Shown: positions 36,258-44,830 of the stretch, piece after piece
Layout: each line of letters opens with the position of its first letter
How positions within the stretch are numbered: the stretch's first letter is position 1
From: Gaiellasilicea sp963705515
GTDB taxonomy: Bacteria; Actinomycetota; Thermoleophilia; Gaiellales; Gaiellaceae
DNA length: 64,000 bases
Direction of reading: 5' to 3'
NCBI GenBank assembly: GCA_963705515.1
Contig: CAVPJV010000002.1
Coordinates: 124,001 to 188,000 of the forward strand
Made by a program: the position numbers and the translations under genes
Notes under the pieces: model-generated
Seen by the model: only the letters and a program-made list of their open reading frames with translations
Told to the model about the DNA's origin: nothing
The model's database searches: none

Positions 36258-39200
36258 TCACGCTCCCGCGAAGGCGACGCAGTACTTGGACCAGGCCGGC
36301 GAGGTGCCGTTCGGAAGCACCATCACGTCGGCGAAGCTCGGGTCTCCGACGGAGCCCGCGAATCGACGCTCGGCGGAGATGGTCACCGAGGTCGAGAAGC
36401 AGAACACTTCGACCTTGATCGTGAGCTTCGCCCTCCCGACCATCTTTCCGGTGTCGAACTCGTAGTTGAGCTCGAGGTAGAGCTCGATCGAGGCGGAGAT
36501 GAGGCCGAGGACGTCCACCTCGCCGCGCAGTCGGAAGTACCCGCTGAGGGATCCCTCGTCGCCCTCGAGCCGGATGTAGATGCCGAGCATCGCGGAGATC
36601 GACCCGGAGGCGACCCCGAAGTCGACCGCGAGGATCGCGCCGGCCTCGAGACCCAGCTCGAGGACGTCCAGACCGTCGGGCGAGAGGCGGATGAGGAACC
36701 AGCCGCCTCCGCCGATGAAGGCGACGGCGAGGGTGAACGGCCGGTCGCGGGTGCAGAAGTTGAAGCCGACCGTGACCGACTTGCCCAGGAACGGCACCTG
36801 GACGTCGGCGCCCATCGACATGTTCGAGAGGTTGAAAACACCGACCGAGACGTTCGGGAGCGCGAGCGTGAAGCCGGCGGAGAGGCCTTCCGGCGTGACG
36901 TCGAGGAACGGCGGGTCGGAGAACCCGTCGAACGGGATCAGCTCGCGCAGGGTGTCGACGAAGCCGAGGAACCCGAGGAACTCGATGTCCTGCAGGACGA
37001 CGTCGACCTCGGGCTTCCCCGAGGATCCGCCATGGAACGACAGGTGGTCGAACCTGAACCGGACGAGCTCGGCGCCCGGCAACAGGTTGAGGGTGAAGTC
37101 CTTGAGCTCGGCCAGGACGTCGACCCGCATCTCGTCCTTCGCGGCACGCCCCTCGACGGCCAGCACGAGGCTGTCCTGCTTGAGCTCGAGCACTGCCTTC
37201 TCCGGCGGTACCTCGCCGAGCGGGCTCCAGGACTTGAGAACGGGCACCCATTCGAGGCGGAACTTCGCCTGGACACTGCCGGTCGCCAGGCCGTTGAGGA
37301 AGCGGAAGACGTCCTCGATCAGGTCTGCGGCATCCGCAAGCTGGCGCAGGATCCCGGCCAGGGCAAGAAGCTGCTCGCGGATCAGGGGCGGGAGCTGCGG
37401 AGCGACCTGCTCCATGTCGGTGGTCGCGTTCCGCAGCGCCTGCAGCGGGTTGGCGAGAGCGGCCGTGATCTCCGCCTCGGTCTTCCCGGGCAGGCCGGCG
37501 AGCGCCGTCAGGACGTCGTCGACCGCGTCGGTGACGGTGGTCTCGAGCTGCTGCGCGGCCTGGACGGCTTGCTGGGCCTGTTGCTGGAGCTCGGCCGCCT
37601 TCGACTGCGCTCGGGTCACGAGCAGGTTGGCCTCGTCGACCGCGTCCTGCGCCGCCTTCTTCGCCCGTTCGAGATCGGCGACGAAGCCTTCGATCCGGTC
37701 CAGCGCCTCCGACACGACGTCCGGCGCATCGTCCAGGTCGACGCCGACTGTCTCGAGCACGTCGACGAGCGAGACCAGGCCGAACAGCTTCGGAAATGCG
37801 TTGCCGAGAAATTGCTCCGGCCTGAACTTCCCCTTCGCCGTCTCGGCAACGTCGCCGATCGTCCCCTTGATGCGCGAGAGCCCGGCGACCTCGAGGTTCG
37901 GCTGCAGGAAGCCTCCGGCCTTGTCGCTCCCGGCCGCGGAGCCCTGGCCGAACGAGAGCTTCGGCGGCGTCGGCAACTCGGCCCAGACCTCCGCGACGTT
38001 CTTGGCGCTCTGGAACCCGTTCGCGAGATAGATGTCGCTGTACTCGATCGTGACGGGGCCGATCGGCGACAGCCGCTGAATCGCCGGGAGCTCGACCGAG
38101 GCGTCCGTCAGCATCGGCTCGGACTTCACCTTCTCGGGGACCCCGTCGAAATGCAGCTGCACGGTCGCGACGACGGTGTCACCGCCTTTCGAGACCTCGG
38201 CGTACGCGATGTCCTGCCCGTCGGCGGCCACCTTGTCGATGCCGCTCGAGTGGTAGAGGGCGACGACGGCGGGAAGATTCGGGTACCCGGCGGGAACCCA
38301 GATCAGAGGCGTGACGAGTCGGACGGGCCGCTGCTCCTTGTCGACGCAGTGCAAGACCCAGTTGAACGGCGCGTTGCTGACGCGAGGGATGAAGGGATTG
38401 CTGGGATCCGGGTCGTTGTCGAGCGTCGGCGTGACGAGGGGTGTTACTCCCAGCTCGTCAAACGGGAAATTGCGTCGCGCGTACGACCGGCGCGGCTGTC
38501 CGACGAGGAGGAACTTCTGCTGATACAGGCCTGCGACCGACGGCGCGGCGTCCTTCATCTTCCGCTCGGTCAGCTTGACCAGGCTCGTCTTGTGCCCGAA
38601 CGGGAAGAGGTAGCCGGGGTACACGACCCGCACGAACTGATCCCGACCGAGAGGCGCGACGTGGTCCCAGAGCAGGATCGAGCGGATCTCGTTCTCCGAG
38701 TACGGATCCGTGTTCCATTCGCCGTGCAGGTCGAGCCAGGCGCCGAGCGCGGAGAGCCACAGACCCTCGACGTCGACCGGTTCGGGCGGGATCGGCTTCT
38801 TGTGGGCGTCGAGCCAGCTCTCGGCGCTCTGGCGCACGAGCATGTGGCGGTCGCCCGGGTCGAGCGAGCTGCGGAACGGCTTGTCCACCCGTCCCGGCCA
38901 CTTCAGGCTCTGCCAGTTCGGGAAGGTGATGCCGCCGAGCGCGCCTTCGAAGAGCTCAGGCCCTTCCCGATCGCGCGCCCAGAGCGCGCGCACGACGCGT
39001 TGCGTGTTCCTGCGCTCGTCGACCGAAACGCGTTCGTCGTCCTCGACGCGAACGCCGAGCCGCGTGTGCCAGAGCTCGATGCGGTGTGGCGCGCCCTCCG
39101 CCCCCACCGGCTCCGTCGAGTGGGTCCAGCCGGCTCGGGCGCTCGGCGAGATGACGAGCCGGTACGGCGCCTCTATTGCCGTCTCGAACTGTCGCGGCGG

Positions 39201-40094
39201 CCTGCTGAGCGTCGCGCGCGGGCGGGGACGGACGACGATGTCCGGGCGGATGAGGCCTGCGCGACCGATGAGGCTGGACACGCTGAACTCCTGGGCGCCG
39301 ATGGTGACGTGGCCCGGCCCCGCGGCCTGCTTCACGTCGAGCCCGGCGATCGAGGTCCCGGCGCGCGTCGCGAGGACGGAGCGGATGCGTCGTGCGTCTC
39401 GGGCGAGCGTAGACAGGCCCGACGCAGTCTTCGGGTCGGGGACATCCATCGTGGCCGGCGCACGCGAGACGACAAGCCCGGCCGCGTCTGCGGTGGCGAT
39501 CAGGCCTCCCGGGAGGTGGAGGACCGTGCCGTCACCCGGGATCCGCGTGCGCCCCTGGCGGGGTTTCGCGAGCGGATGGACGAGGAGTTCGAGTCGGCCG
39601 AGCGCTTCCAGCACCCCAGCCGTCGTGAACGGGATCGAGTCTCCGGCCGGGAGCTCCAAGACGAGGCGGCTCGTCCGGGCAGGACGTGCGGGGATGGGTG
39701 GGACGGGGCGGGCAGCCGGACCGTCGAGCGGGGTCGCTGGGACATCGGTCACTGGCGGGTCGGTCGGATCCTTGGCCGGAACGGGGGCCGGAACCACTCC
39801 CTCGTAGATCGCCCGTTCGGCGACGTGCTGATACGCCAGACGCACGACGAGCCGGCCGGTTCCTCCGCGCTTGGGCCTGATCACCGGGTGCTTGCCACCC
39901 GTGAGCTCGACGTCGTAGCCCTCGACGGTCAGCGCAACGAGGTCGGCCGGCCGGACGAGGTCGACGACGAGGTCTGGGGCCTGCCCGGCCGGGACGAGCT
40001 CGAGCGCGTCGGGCAGAAGGCGCCAACCGGACGCGAATCGATTCCGGTCGACGGCGAGGACGCGGGCTCGAGGTGCACGACGGCGACGAGCCAT
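36258..40094 (-). CDS. Giant protein of unknown function (1278 aa) with coiled coil and beta-rich C terminus
   Basis: I do not recognise a family. ATG 40094 is preceded by GGTGG and opens MARRRRAPRARVLAVDRNRF. Residues about 1-95 look globular, about 98-140 form a Pro/Ala linker (PAPVPAKDPTDPP), and then comes a long globular middle with many Trp and Tyr. An Ala/Gln-rich coiled coil covers about 798-860 (AELQQQAQQAVQAAQQLE). From about 945 to the end there is alternating hydrophobic beta structure, including FIGGGGWFLIRLSPDGLDVLELGLEAG read as short strands. No signal peptide or membrane helix is seen. It is the first gene of a two-gene unit, starting 187 bp from tRNA-Lys. It could be a scaffold or shell-like protein, but nothing in the sequence proves it. 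Confidence 0.75.
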   Translation of the reverse strand: MARRRRAPRARVLAVDRNRFASGWRLLPDALELVPAGQAPDLVVDLVRPADLVALTVEGYDVELTGGKHPVIRPKRGGTGRLVVRLAYQHVAERAIYEGVVPAPVPAKDPTDPPVTDVPATPLDGPAARPVPPIPARPARTSRLVLELPAGDSIPFTTAGVLEALGRLELLVHPLAKPRQGRTRIPGDGTVLHLPGGLIATADAAGLVVSRAPATMDVPDPKTASGLSTLARDARRIRSVLATRAGTSIAGLDVKQAAGPGHVTIGAQEFSVSSLIGRAGLIRPDIVVRPRPRATLSRPPRQFETAIEAPYRLVISPSARAGWTHSTEPVGAEGAPHRIELWHTRLGVRVEDDERVSVDERRNTQRVVRALWARDREGPELFEGALGGITFPNWQSLKWPGRVDKPFRSSLDPGDRHMLVRQSAESWLDAHKKPIPPEPVDVEGLWLSALGAWLDLHGEWNTDPYSENEIRSILLWDHVAPLGRDQFVRVVYPGYLFPFGHKTSLVKLTERKMKDAAPSVAGLYQQKFLLVGQPRRSYARRNFPFDELGVTPLVTPTLDNDPDPSNPFIPRVSNAPFNWVLHCVDKEQRPVRLVTPLIWVPAGYPNLPAVVALYHSSGIDKVAADGQDIAYAEVSKGGDTVVATVQLHFDGVPEKVKSEPMLTDASVELPAIQRLSPIGPVTIEYSDIYLANGFQSAKNVAEVWAELPTPPKLSFGQGSAAGSDKAGGFLQPNLEVAGLSRIKGTIGDVAETAKGKFRPEQFLGNAFPKLFGLVSLVDVLETVGVDLDDAPDVVSEALDRIEGFVADLERAKKAAQDAVDEANLLVTRAQSKAAELQQQAQQAVQAAQQLETTVTDAVDDVLTALAGLPGKTEAEITAALANPLQALRNATTDMEQVAPQLPPLIREQLLALAGILRQLADAADLIEDVFRFLNGLATGSVQAKFRLEWVPVLKSWSPLGEVPPEKAVLELKQDSLVLAVEGRAAKDEMRVDVLAELKDFTLNLLPGAELVRFRFDHLSFHGGSSGKPEVDVVLQDIEFLGFLGFVDTLRELIPFDGFSDPPFLDVTPEGLSAGFTLALPNVSVGVFNLSNMSMGADVQVPFLGKSVTVGFNFCTRDRPFTLAVAFIGGGGWFLIRLSPDGLDVLELGLEAGAILAVDFGVASGSISAMLGIYIRLEGDEGSLSGYFRLRGEVDVLGLISASIELYLELNYEFDTGKMVGRAKLTIKVEVFCFSTSVTISAERRFAGSVGDPSFADVMVLPNGTSPAWSKYCVAFAGA

Positions 40095-40172
40095 CACGCC
40101 ACCCTGTTGCCCGTCGCGAGAACAGCCGCCTCCGAGGAGCGGAACGAGTGCGCCGCAGCAACGATGGGTGCG

Positions 40173-40182
40173 TGCAATTGCA
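40173..40182. promoter_or_regulatory. 10-bp palindrome in leader of giant-protein unit
   Basis: TGCAATTGCA is a perfect 10-bp palindrome and the only AT-rich spot in the 186-bp gap (40095-40280) between the 1278-aa gene and tRNA-Lys. The gap holds no other gene that I can see. It may be an operator or part of the promoter of the giant-protein unit; no clear -10/-35 pair is visible. Confidence 0.3.
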
Positions 40183-40280
40183 AGACGCGTCACCTCGTTG
40201 TGGCCGCGGGCAGCTTCGCACGAACGGAGGCTCGGTTTCAAGCGCCGCCCTCTGCGAGCGAAATCTGCAGCTATCTCTGA

Positions 40281-40353
40281 TGGGCCGTGCTGGGATCGAA
40301 CCAGCGACCTTGGGATTAAAAGTCCCCTGCTCTACCAACTGAGCTAACGGCCC
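40281..40353 (-). tRNA. tRNA-Lys (anticodon TTT)
   Basis: A 73-nt cloverleaf can be folded on the minus strand. The acceptor GGGCCGT pairs with ACGGCCC, the D arm is GCTCAGTTGGTAGAGC, the anticodon loop is CTTTTAA with anticodon TTT, and the T arm is GCTGGTTCGATCCCAGC. The discriminator is A and no CCA is encoded. The TTT anticodon reads lysine codons AAA/AAG. Confidence 0.97.
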
Positions 40354-40385
40354 CGGGGCTCCGAGTGTAGTGGCACACTTCCGGA

Positions 40386-41030
40386 GTGGACGTTCTCCCG
40401 AAGCCGCGTCTGCGGGGTGTGTTCCACCAGTACGCGTTCTACGTGGCCCTCGTCGCCGGCATCGTGCTGGTCGCGGTCTCGGATTCGGGCCGGGAGCTGG
40501 TCGCCACGTGGATCTACGCCGTTGCGCTCGCGGCGATGTTCGGCGTCAGCGCGCTCTATCACCGGGTCGACTGGAAGTCGACGCGCGTGCGGACGTGGAT
40601 GCGCCGGCTCGACCACTCGACGATCCTGCTCCTGATCGCGGGTACCTACACGCCGTTTGCGCTGCTCGCCTTCGACGGCGCGCTTGCCGACGCGATCCTG
40701 ATCGTCGTCTGGGTCGGCGCCGCCGCCGGCGTCGTGCTCAACCTCGCGTGGGTGGACGCACCCAAGTGGCTGACCGCGCTCGTCTTCCTGGCGCTCGGCT
40801 GGGTCGGCATCGTCGCGGTGCCTGAGATGTTCGACCTCGGGATCGCGCCGGCGGTGCTCGTCTTCGTCGGCGGCGGCCTCTACACGCTCGGCGCGCTCGC
40901 CTATGCGCTGCGCCGCCCGAACCCCGCGCCCGCGACCTTCGGCTACCACGAGATCTTCCACCTGCTGGTGATCGGTGCCGCCGCAGCCCACTTCGTCGCA
41001 ATCGCCGGATTCGTGGTGCCCCAGGCTTAA
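40386..41030 (+). CDS. Hemolysin III family (PAQR-like) membrane protein
   Basis: A 214-residue protein with seven predicted membrane helices. It has the family's conserved points: LRGVFHQYAFYVALVAG, SALYHRVDW, RRLDHSTILLLIAGTYTPF and FGYHEIFHLLVIGAAAAHF, whose Ser/His/Asp residues form the putative zinc site shared with adiponectin receptors. The start is GTG 40386 behind CCGGA. Bacterial members were named hemolysin III but are probably membrane-lipid hydrolases or sensors. It lies divergent from tRNA-Lys and upstream of msrB with a short gap (41031-41065). Confidence 0.88.
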   Translation: MDVLPKPRLRGVFHQYAFYVALVAGIVLVAVSDSGRELVATWIYAVALAAMFGVSALYHRVDWKSTRVRTWMRRLDHSTILLLIAGTYTPFALLAFDGALADAILIVVWVGAAAGVVLNLAWVDAPKWLTALVFLALGWVGIVAVPEMFDLGIAPAVLVFVGGGLYTLGALAYALRRPNPAPATFGYHEIFHLLVIGAAAAHFVAIAGFVVPQA

Positions 41031-41065
41031 TCGTGGTGCAACGGGCGGATCGCTACGGTATTCGC

Positions 41066-41461
41066 ATGAGCACGAAGACACAGAAGTCCGACGCCGAGTG
41101 GCGCGCCGAGCTCTCTCCGGAGCAGTACGAAGTGCTCCGGCGCAAGGGCACCGAGCGCGCTTTCACCGGCAAGTACAACGACACCAAGGAGCCCGGCATC
41201 TACCGTTGCGCCGGCTGCGGTGCCGAGCTCTTCCGCTCCGAGGCGAAGTTCGACTCTGGCTCCGGCTGGCCGAGCTTCGTCGAGCCGGCGAACCTGGAGA
41301 GCGTCGTCACCGAGACGGACACGAGCTACGGGATGATTCGCACCGAGGTCAACTGCGCCTCGTGCGGCGGCCACCTCGGCCACGTCTTCCCGGACGGCCC
41401 CGGGCCGACCGGGCAGCGCTACTGCATCAACTCCTGCGCGCTCGACCTGGAGAAGTCATGA
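41066..41461 (+). CDS. msrB: Methionine-R-sulfoxide reductase (MsrB)
   Basis: This 131-residue protein reduces methionine-R-sulfoxide in proteins. Zinc ligands are CAGC (C48, C51) and CASC further on. FDSGSGWPSF is the substrate pocket, GHLGHVFPDGPGPTG the conserved core, and RYCINSCALDL contains the catalytic Cys with a second Cys close by. ATG 41066 is used. Its stop overlaps msrA as ATGA, so R- and S-sulfoxide repair are made together. Confidence 0.96.
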   Translation: MSTKTQKSDAEWRAELSPEQYEVLRRKGTERAFTGKYNDTKEPGIYRCAGCGAELFRSEAKFDSGSGWPSFVEPANLESVVTETDTSYGMIRTEVNCASCGGHLGHVFPDGPGPTGQRYCINSCALDLEKS

Positions 41462-41934
41462 ACGCGCAGAGCGAGACCGCCACGTTCGCCGCAGGCTGCT
41501 TCTGGGGCGTCGAGGTCGACTTCCGCAACACGCCCGGCGTCACCGACGTCCAGGTCGGGTACACGGGCGGTCACGCCGACAGCCCGAGCTACGAGCAGGT
41601 CTGCAGCGGCACGACGGGCCACGCGGAGGCGGTCGAGGTCACGTTCGATCCCTCCGAGGTCTCGTACGGCGAGCTCGTCGACCGCTTCTGGAGCCTGCAC
41701 GACCCGACCCAGGTCAACCGTCAGGGCTGGGATGTCGGCACCCAGTACCGCTCCGCGATCTTCACCCACTCCCCGGAGCAGGCGGAGGTCGCGGCCGAGT
41801 CGAAGGCGCGGGCGCAGCTCCAGTTCGGAAAGCCGATCGCGACCGAGATCGTGCCTGCGTCGACCTTCTGGCCGGCGGAGGAGTACCACCAGCAGTACCT
41901 GGTCAAGAACGGCCGCGCGACCTGCCGGATTTAG
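41458..41934 (+). CDS. msrA: Peptide methionine-S-sulfoxide reductase (MsrA)
   Basis: A 158-residue MsrA. The catalytic motif GCFWG is at residues 13-17 (C14), followed by VQVGYTGGHADSPSYEQVCSG, GHAEAVEVTFDP, FWSLHDPTQVNRQGWDVGTQYRSAIF and FWPAEEYHQQYL. A Cys in the terminal RATCRI may act as the resolving residue. It overlaps msrB at the start. Its TAG overlaps the TAA of the convergent amine oxidoreductase (41931-41934). Confidence 0.96.
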   Translation: MNAQSETATFAAGCFWGVEVDFRNTPGVTDVQVGYTGGHADSPSYEQVCSGTTGHAEAVEVTFDPSEVSYGELVDRFWSLHDPTQVNRQGWDVGTQYRSAIFTHSPEQAEVAAESKARAQLQFGKPIATEIVPASTFWPAEEYHQQYLVKNGRATCRI

Positions 41935-43346
41935 CGGACGCCGATCGGCATCCGCAGGAGCCGCGGGATCGCTGCGGCGGCGCGGGCGGCGGCTGAGGGC
42001 CGCCGCCCCGCGCCGATCGCATCCTCCGAGGCGAGCGTCCCCCAGCGGACGAGCCTGCCGCCGGCATAGCGGAAGGGCTCGGGCGGCAGCCGCCGCGCAC
42101 GCCGGTCGACGAGCGGCAGCGCGGTCCATTCGTCCCGCGCACCGAAGGCGAGTGCAGCGAGGATCTGGCCGCCGAGCCAGCTCGGACCGACGCCGTTGCC
42201 CGAGTAGCCGGCGCCGTAGTGGATCCGCGTGCCGGGGATCGTCCCGAAGCGCGGCAGCTTGTCGGCCGAGACGTCGATCGGCCCGCTCCAGCGCGCCTCG
42301 ATGCGTGCGTCTGCGAGCGCGGGGAGAAGCGACCGGAGCCCGTCATGCGCGCGCGACTGCGCGGTCACGTCGTCGAGCACGCCGGGGCCGACGCGGCCGC
42401 CCGGCTCGAGGCGTCCGGAGCCGCTGCCCATCAGCACGCGGCCGTCGGGCGTCGGGCGGAAGTAGTGGAGGAACATGCGGCCGTCGGTGACGGCCTCGTT
42501 GCCGCTCCAGCCGATATCGGCGAGTAGGTCGGGCACCGGCTCGGTCAGCACGACCGCGCTCGCGAACGTCGTCTGCCGTCCTCCGAGCGGCCAACCCGTC
42601 GCCCACGCGTTCAGCGCGAGCACGATCTCGCGCGCGTGAACGCTTCCGTCCGCCGTCTCGATCCGACCGGGCTGAACCTCCGTCACCGGCGTGTGCTCGA
42701 ACACCTGGATCCCGGCTGCGCGGACGGCGCGCTTCAGCGCCAGCGCCAGGCGGGCCGGCTGCACGATCCCACCGTCGCGGAAGAAGACGCCGCCGCGGAA
42801 GCGAGGGGAGTCGAGCCGTTGTCGGACCGCCTCGCGGTTGAGCGGGACCGCCTCCTCCTCGACACCCAGCTCACGCGCCGCCCGCAGCGACCCGGCGACT
42901 ATCGCGTCCTCCGCCTCGGTCGCCGCGACCTTCAACAGCCCGCCCTCGCGCAGCCAGACGTCCTCGCCTCGCTGCTCGAGGAACTCGCGCACGGCGGGGA
43001 CGATCCGGCTCGAAGCGTGTGCGAGCTGGAGCGCGGCGCCGTCGCCGAGCACCGCGCGGAGGGTCGCGATCGACGACCAGTAGCCGTGGAGGAAGCCGCC
43101 GTTGCGGCCGCTCGGCCCGTCTCCGATCTCGCGTGCCTCGAGCAGGGCGACGCTCAGCGAGGGGTCGCGCTCGCGCAGCGCGAGGGCCGTCCAGAGTCCG
43201 GTGTAGCCGCCGCCGACGACCGCCACGTCGACGTCGAGCGTCCCCGCGAGCGGGGGCGCGACCGCCTCGGGCCGGAACGCGCGCGCCTCCTCGAGCCACC
43301 ACGACGGCCGCGACGGCAGCGGCGGCTTCAGGCTCCGCGGTCGCAT
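41931..43346 (-). CDS. FAD-dependent amine oxidoreductase (DAO family, PuuB-like)
   Basis: This 471-residue flavoprotein has an N-terminal GWW-type lead (PSRPSWWLEEA), the dinucleotide loop VDVAVVGGGYTGLWTALAL, REIGDGPSGRNGGFLHGYW around the flavin attachment region, and a C-terminal GYSGNGVGPSWLGGQILA flavin loop. This layout matches gamma-glutamylputrescine oxidase and related glycine-oxidase-like enzymes that oxidise amines or amino acids with O2. ATG 43346 is the start. It stands alone on the minus strand and converges with msrA. The substrate is not defined by sequence. Confidence 0.88.
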   Translation of the reverse strand: MRPRSLKPPLPSRPSWWLEEARAFRPEAVAPPLAGTLDVDVAVVGGGYTGLWTALALRERDPSLSVALLEAREIGDGPSGRNGGFLHGYWSSIATLRAVLGDGAALQLAHASSRIVPAVREFLEQRGEDVWLREGGLLKVAATEAEDAIVAGSLRAARELGVEEEAVPLNREAVRQRLDSPRFRGGVFFRDGGIVQPARLALALKRAVRAAGIQVFEHTPVTEVQPGRIETADGSVHAREIVLALNAWATGWPLGGRQTTFASAVVLTEPVPDLLADIGWSGNEAVTDGRMFLHYFRPTPDGRVLMGSGSGRLEPGGRVGPGVLDDVTAQSRAHDGLRSLLPALADARIEARWSGPIDVSADKLPRFGTIPGTRIHYGAGYSGNGVGPSWLGGQILAALAFGARDEWTALPLVDRRARRLPPEPFRYAGGRLVRWGTLASEDAIGAGRRPSAAARAAAAIPRLLRMPIGVR

Positions 43347-43487
43347 CGACGCGACTCTATCCCGGCGGTTCGTCTTCCCGTGCCTCCGGACGAGGGCGGC
43401 GATGTCTTAGCGAATTCTCAGCTTCGTCTGGTTCGATAGGTGATGGTCGCCCCCATCTGCAGGGGCGCTCAGAATGGGAGGAAGCCA

Positions 43488-43847
43488 ATGGGAAGCCTCA
43501 CCATCAAGAACGTGGGCTCGCCCGACGAAGTTCGGCAGTTTGCAGCACATGGTCACGCTGACGTCGTCGACCTCGCGGGCCAGCCTGTCCTCCTTGGGAC
43601 GTTCGAGCCCGGCTGGACGTGGTCCGGCGACATCAAGCCGATCGCGCAGACCGACAGCTGCCAGGCCCCTCACCTCTTGTACTGCGTCTCCGGTCGCATG
43701 GGGGTCCGCATGAGCGACGGGACCGAGGGCGAGATCGGGCCGGGCGACGTCGCTTCGATCGCTCCTGGGCACGATGCGTGGGTCGTCGGCGACGAGCCCT
43801 GCATCGCGGTCGACTTCGGTGGTTACGGCCAGTACGCGAAGGGCTAG
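43488..43847 (+). CDS. Small single-domain cupin protein
   Basis: A 119-residue beta-barrel cupin. Motif 1 is around APHLLYCVSGRMGVRMSDGTEGEIGPGD and motif 2 around APGHDAWVVGDEPCIAVDFGG, with His residues that could bind a metal. ATG 43488 is chosen because GGGAGGAAG (43476-43484) lies at ideal distance; a longer frame from 43440 has no such site. A strong hairpin follows the stop. Function is unknown; small cupins of this type are often sensors or isomerases. Confidence 0.8.
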   Translation: MGSLTIKNVGSPDEVRQFAAHGHADVVDLAGQPVLLGTFEPGWTWSGDIKPIAQTDSCQAPHLLYCVSGRMGVRMSDGTEGEIGPGDVASIAPGHDAWVVGDEPCIAVDFGGYGQYAKG

Positions 43848-43854
43848 CCATCGA

Positions 43855-43882
43855 CGGGAGGGCCGCGCTTGCGGCCCTCCCG
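43855..43882 (+). terminator. 12-bp hairpin downstream of cupin gene
   Basis: CGGGAGGGCCGC and GCGGCCCTCCCG form a perfect 12-bp stem around a GCTT loop, seven bases after the cupin stop. There is no T-run, as is common for terminators in very GC-rich actinobacteria. It separates the cupin gene from the ferritin-like gene. Confidence 0.75.
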
Positions 43883-43925
43883 AAGCACGAGAGCGGTTCC
43901 GCTGTCGATCTGTCATCGTTCGAGC

Positions 43926-44243
43926 GTGCCGACCGACCAGTACCACGAGCCGCCCGACGAGCTCAGCGCCGAGACCCGCACCTTCGCCCGCGTGATCGCG
44001 TCGCTGCAGGAAGAGGCCGAGGCGATCGGCTGGTACGAGCAGCGGATGTCGACTGAGCCGAACGAGGAAGCGCGCAAGATCATGGAGCACGCACAGCGCG
44101 AGGAGTTCCTCCACTTCTCGATGGACCTCGCGTTCCTGGCCCGGCGCAAGGAGAAGTGGTCGTTGGCGCTGCAGAAGATCCTCTTCAAGGACGGCGACAT
44201 CGTCGAGCTCGCCGAACAGGCCGAGGACGCGGTCGAGGACTAG
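43926..44243 (+). CDS. Encapsulated-ferritin-like (EncFtn family) protein
   Basis: A 105-residue, all-helical two-helix ferritin-like protein. The spacing of the catalytic set matches encapsulated ferritins: SLQEEAEAIGWYEQR gives E30, W36 and Y37, and REEFLHFSM gives E60 and H63, a two-residue offset from the E32/W38/Y39/E62/H65 numbering I recall for the Rhodospirillum protein. Such proteins form ring-like decamers whose ferroxidase sites lie between subunits. GTG 43926 is the probable start; there is no good Shine-Dalgarno. The C terminus (AEQAEDAVED) lacks a recognisable encapsulin-loading peptide, and no encapsulin shell gene lies in this window. It could also be a free-standing relative. 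Confidence 0.75.
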   Translation: MPTDQYHEPPDELSAETRTFARVIASLQEEAEAIGWYEQRMSTEPNEEARKIMEHAQREEFLHFSMDLAFLARRKEKWSLALQKILFKDGDIVELAEQAEDAVED

Positions 44244-44405
44244 AGTCCCGGGTCAGGCCTTGCCGGTCGCCCCGCCCGACGGCTTCGAGTTGGCAGGCTC
44301 CCAGTCTCTGAACGCATTGCGGTTGACGGGTAGGGTCGGCTTATCCAGCCACTGAGAGGGGCGCAGTGCATCGCCCGACCAGTCCGCCTAGTCGAAGGGA
44401 GTCTC

Positions 44406-44675
44406 ATGCCGAGAGTTGTCATCACCCACGCCGTTGAAGACGTCGACCGTTGGTTGCAGGGCAAGGAAGGACGAAAAGCTGCCATCGAATCGGGTTCCGG
44501 TAGCAACGTGACCGACTACGTCGCCGCAGACGGAAGCAACAACATCGCGGTCACCGCCGACGTTGCGGACCTCGCGAGCCTGCAGGAGATGATGACCTCA
44601 CCGACGCCTGAAGCCTTGGCCGCGATGCAAGAGCACGGCGTCGTCCAACCGATCACGGCGTACGTCCAGAGGTAG
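44406..44675 (+). CDS. Small hypothetical protein (89 aa)
   Basis: ATG 44406 has a clear Shine-Dalgarno GAAGGGAG (44394-44401). The protein begins MPRVVITHAVEDVDRWLQGKEGR and ends PITAYVQR. Its beta-alpha-beta-beta-alpha-beta pattern would fit a dimeric ferredoxin-like (ABM-type) barrel, which is only an impression from alternation. I see no catalytic motif. The 162-bp gap before it (44244-44405) and the 155 bp after it hold no further gene that I can support. Confidence 0.65.
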   Translation: MPRVVITHAVEDVDRWLQGKEGRKAAIESGSGSNVTDYVAADGSNNIAVTADVADLASLQEMMTSPTPEALAAMQEHGVVQPITAYVQR

Positions 44676-44830
44676 GCGGGCTAGAACCGCCGAAGGGCTA
44701 CATATACCCCGCAACCAGGCAGGCCCACCTTCCAAGAGCTTCCTGAGGGAGAGGGTGTGCCCGACCCCTAGCGCCGCTACCCGCTTAGAGCACATGACTG
44801 CTTCCAAGCGTCACGTCGTCGGGTAGTCGC

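Noticed and set aside
37032..40280. 1082-aa open frame on the plus strand opposite the 1278-aa gene
   Set aside because: It has antisense-type composition and even runs into the tRNA-Lys region; no start signal is visible.
43926..44243. Encapsulin system in this window
   Set aside because: Only the ferritin-like protein is present; no shell protein (HK97-fold) could be found on either strand.
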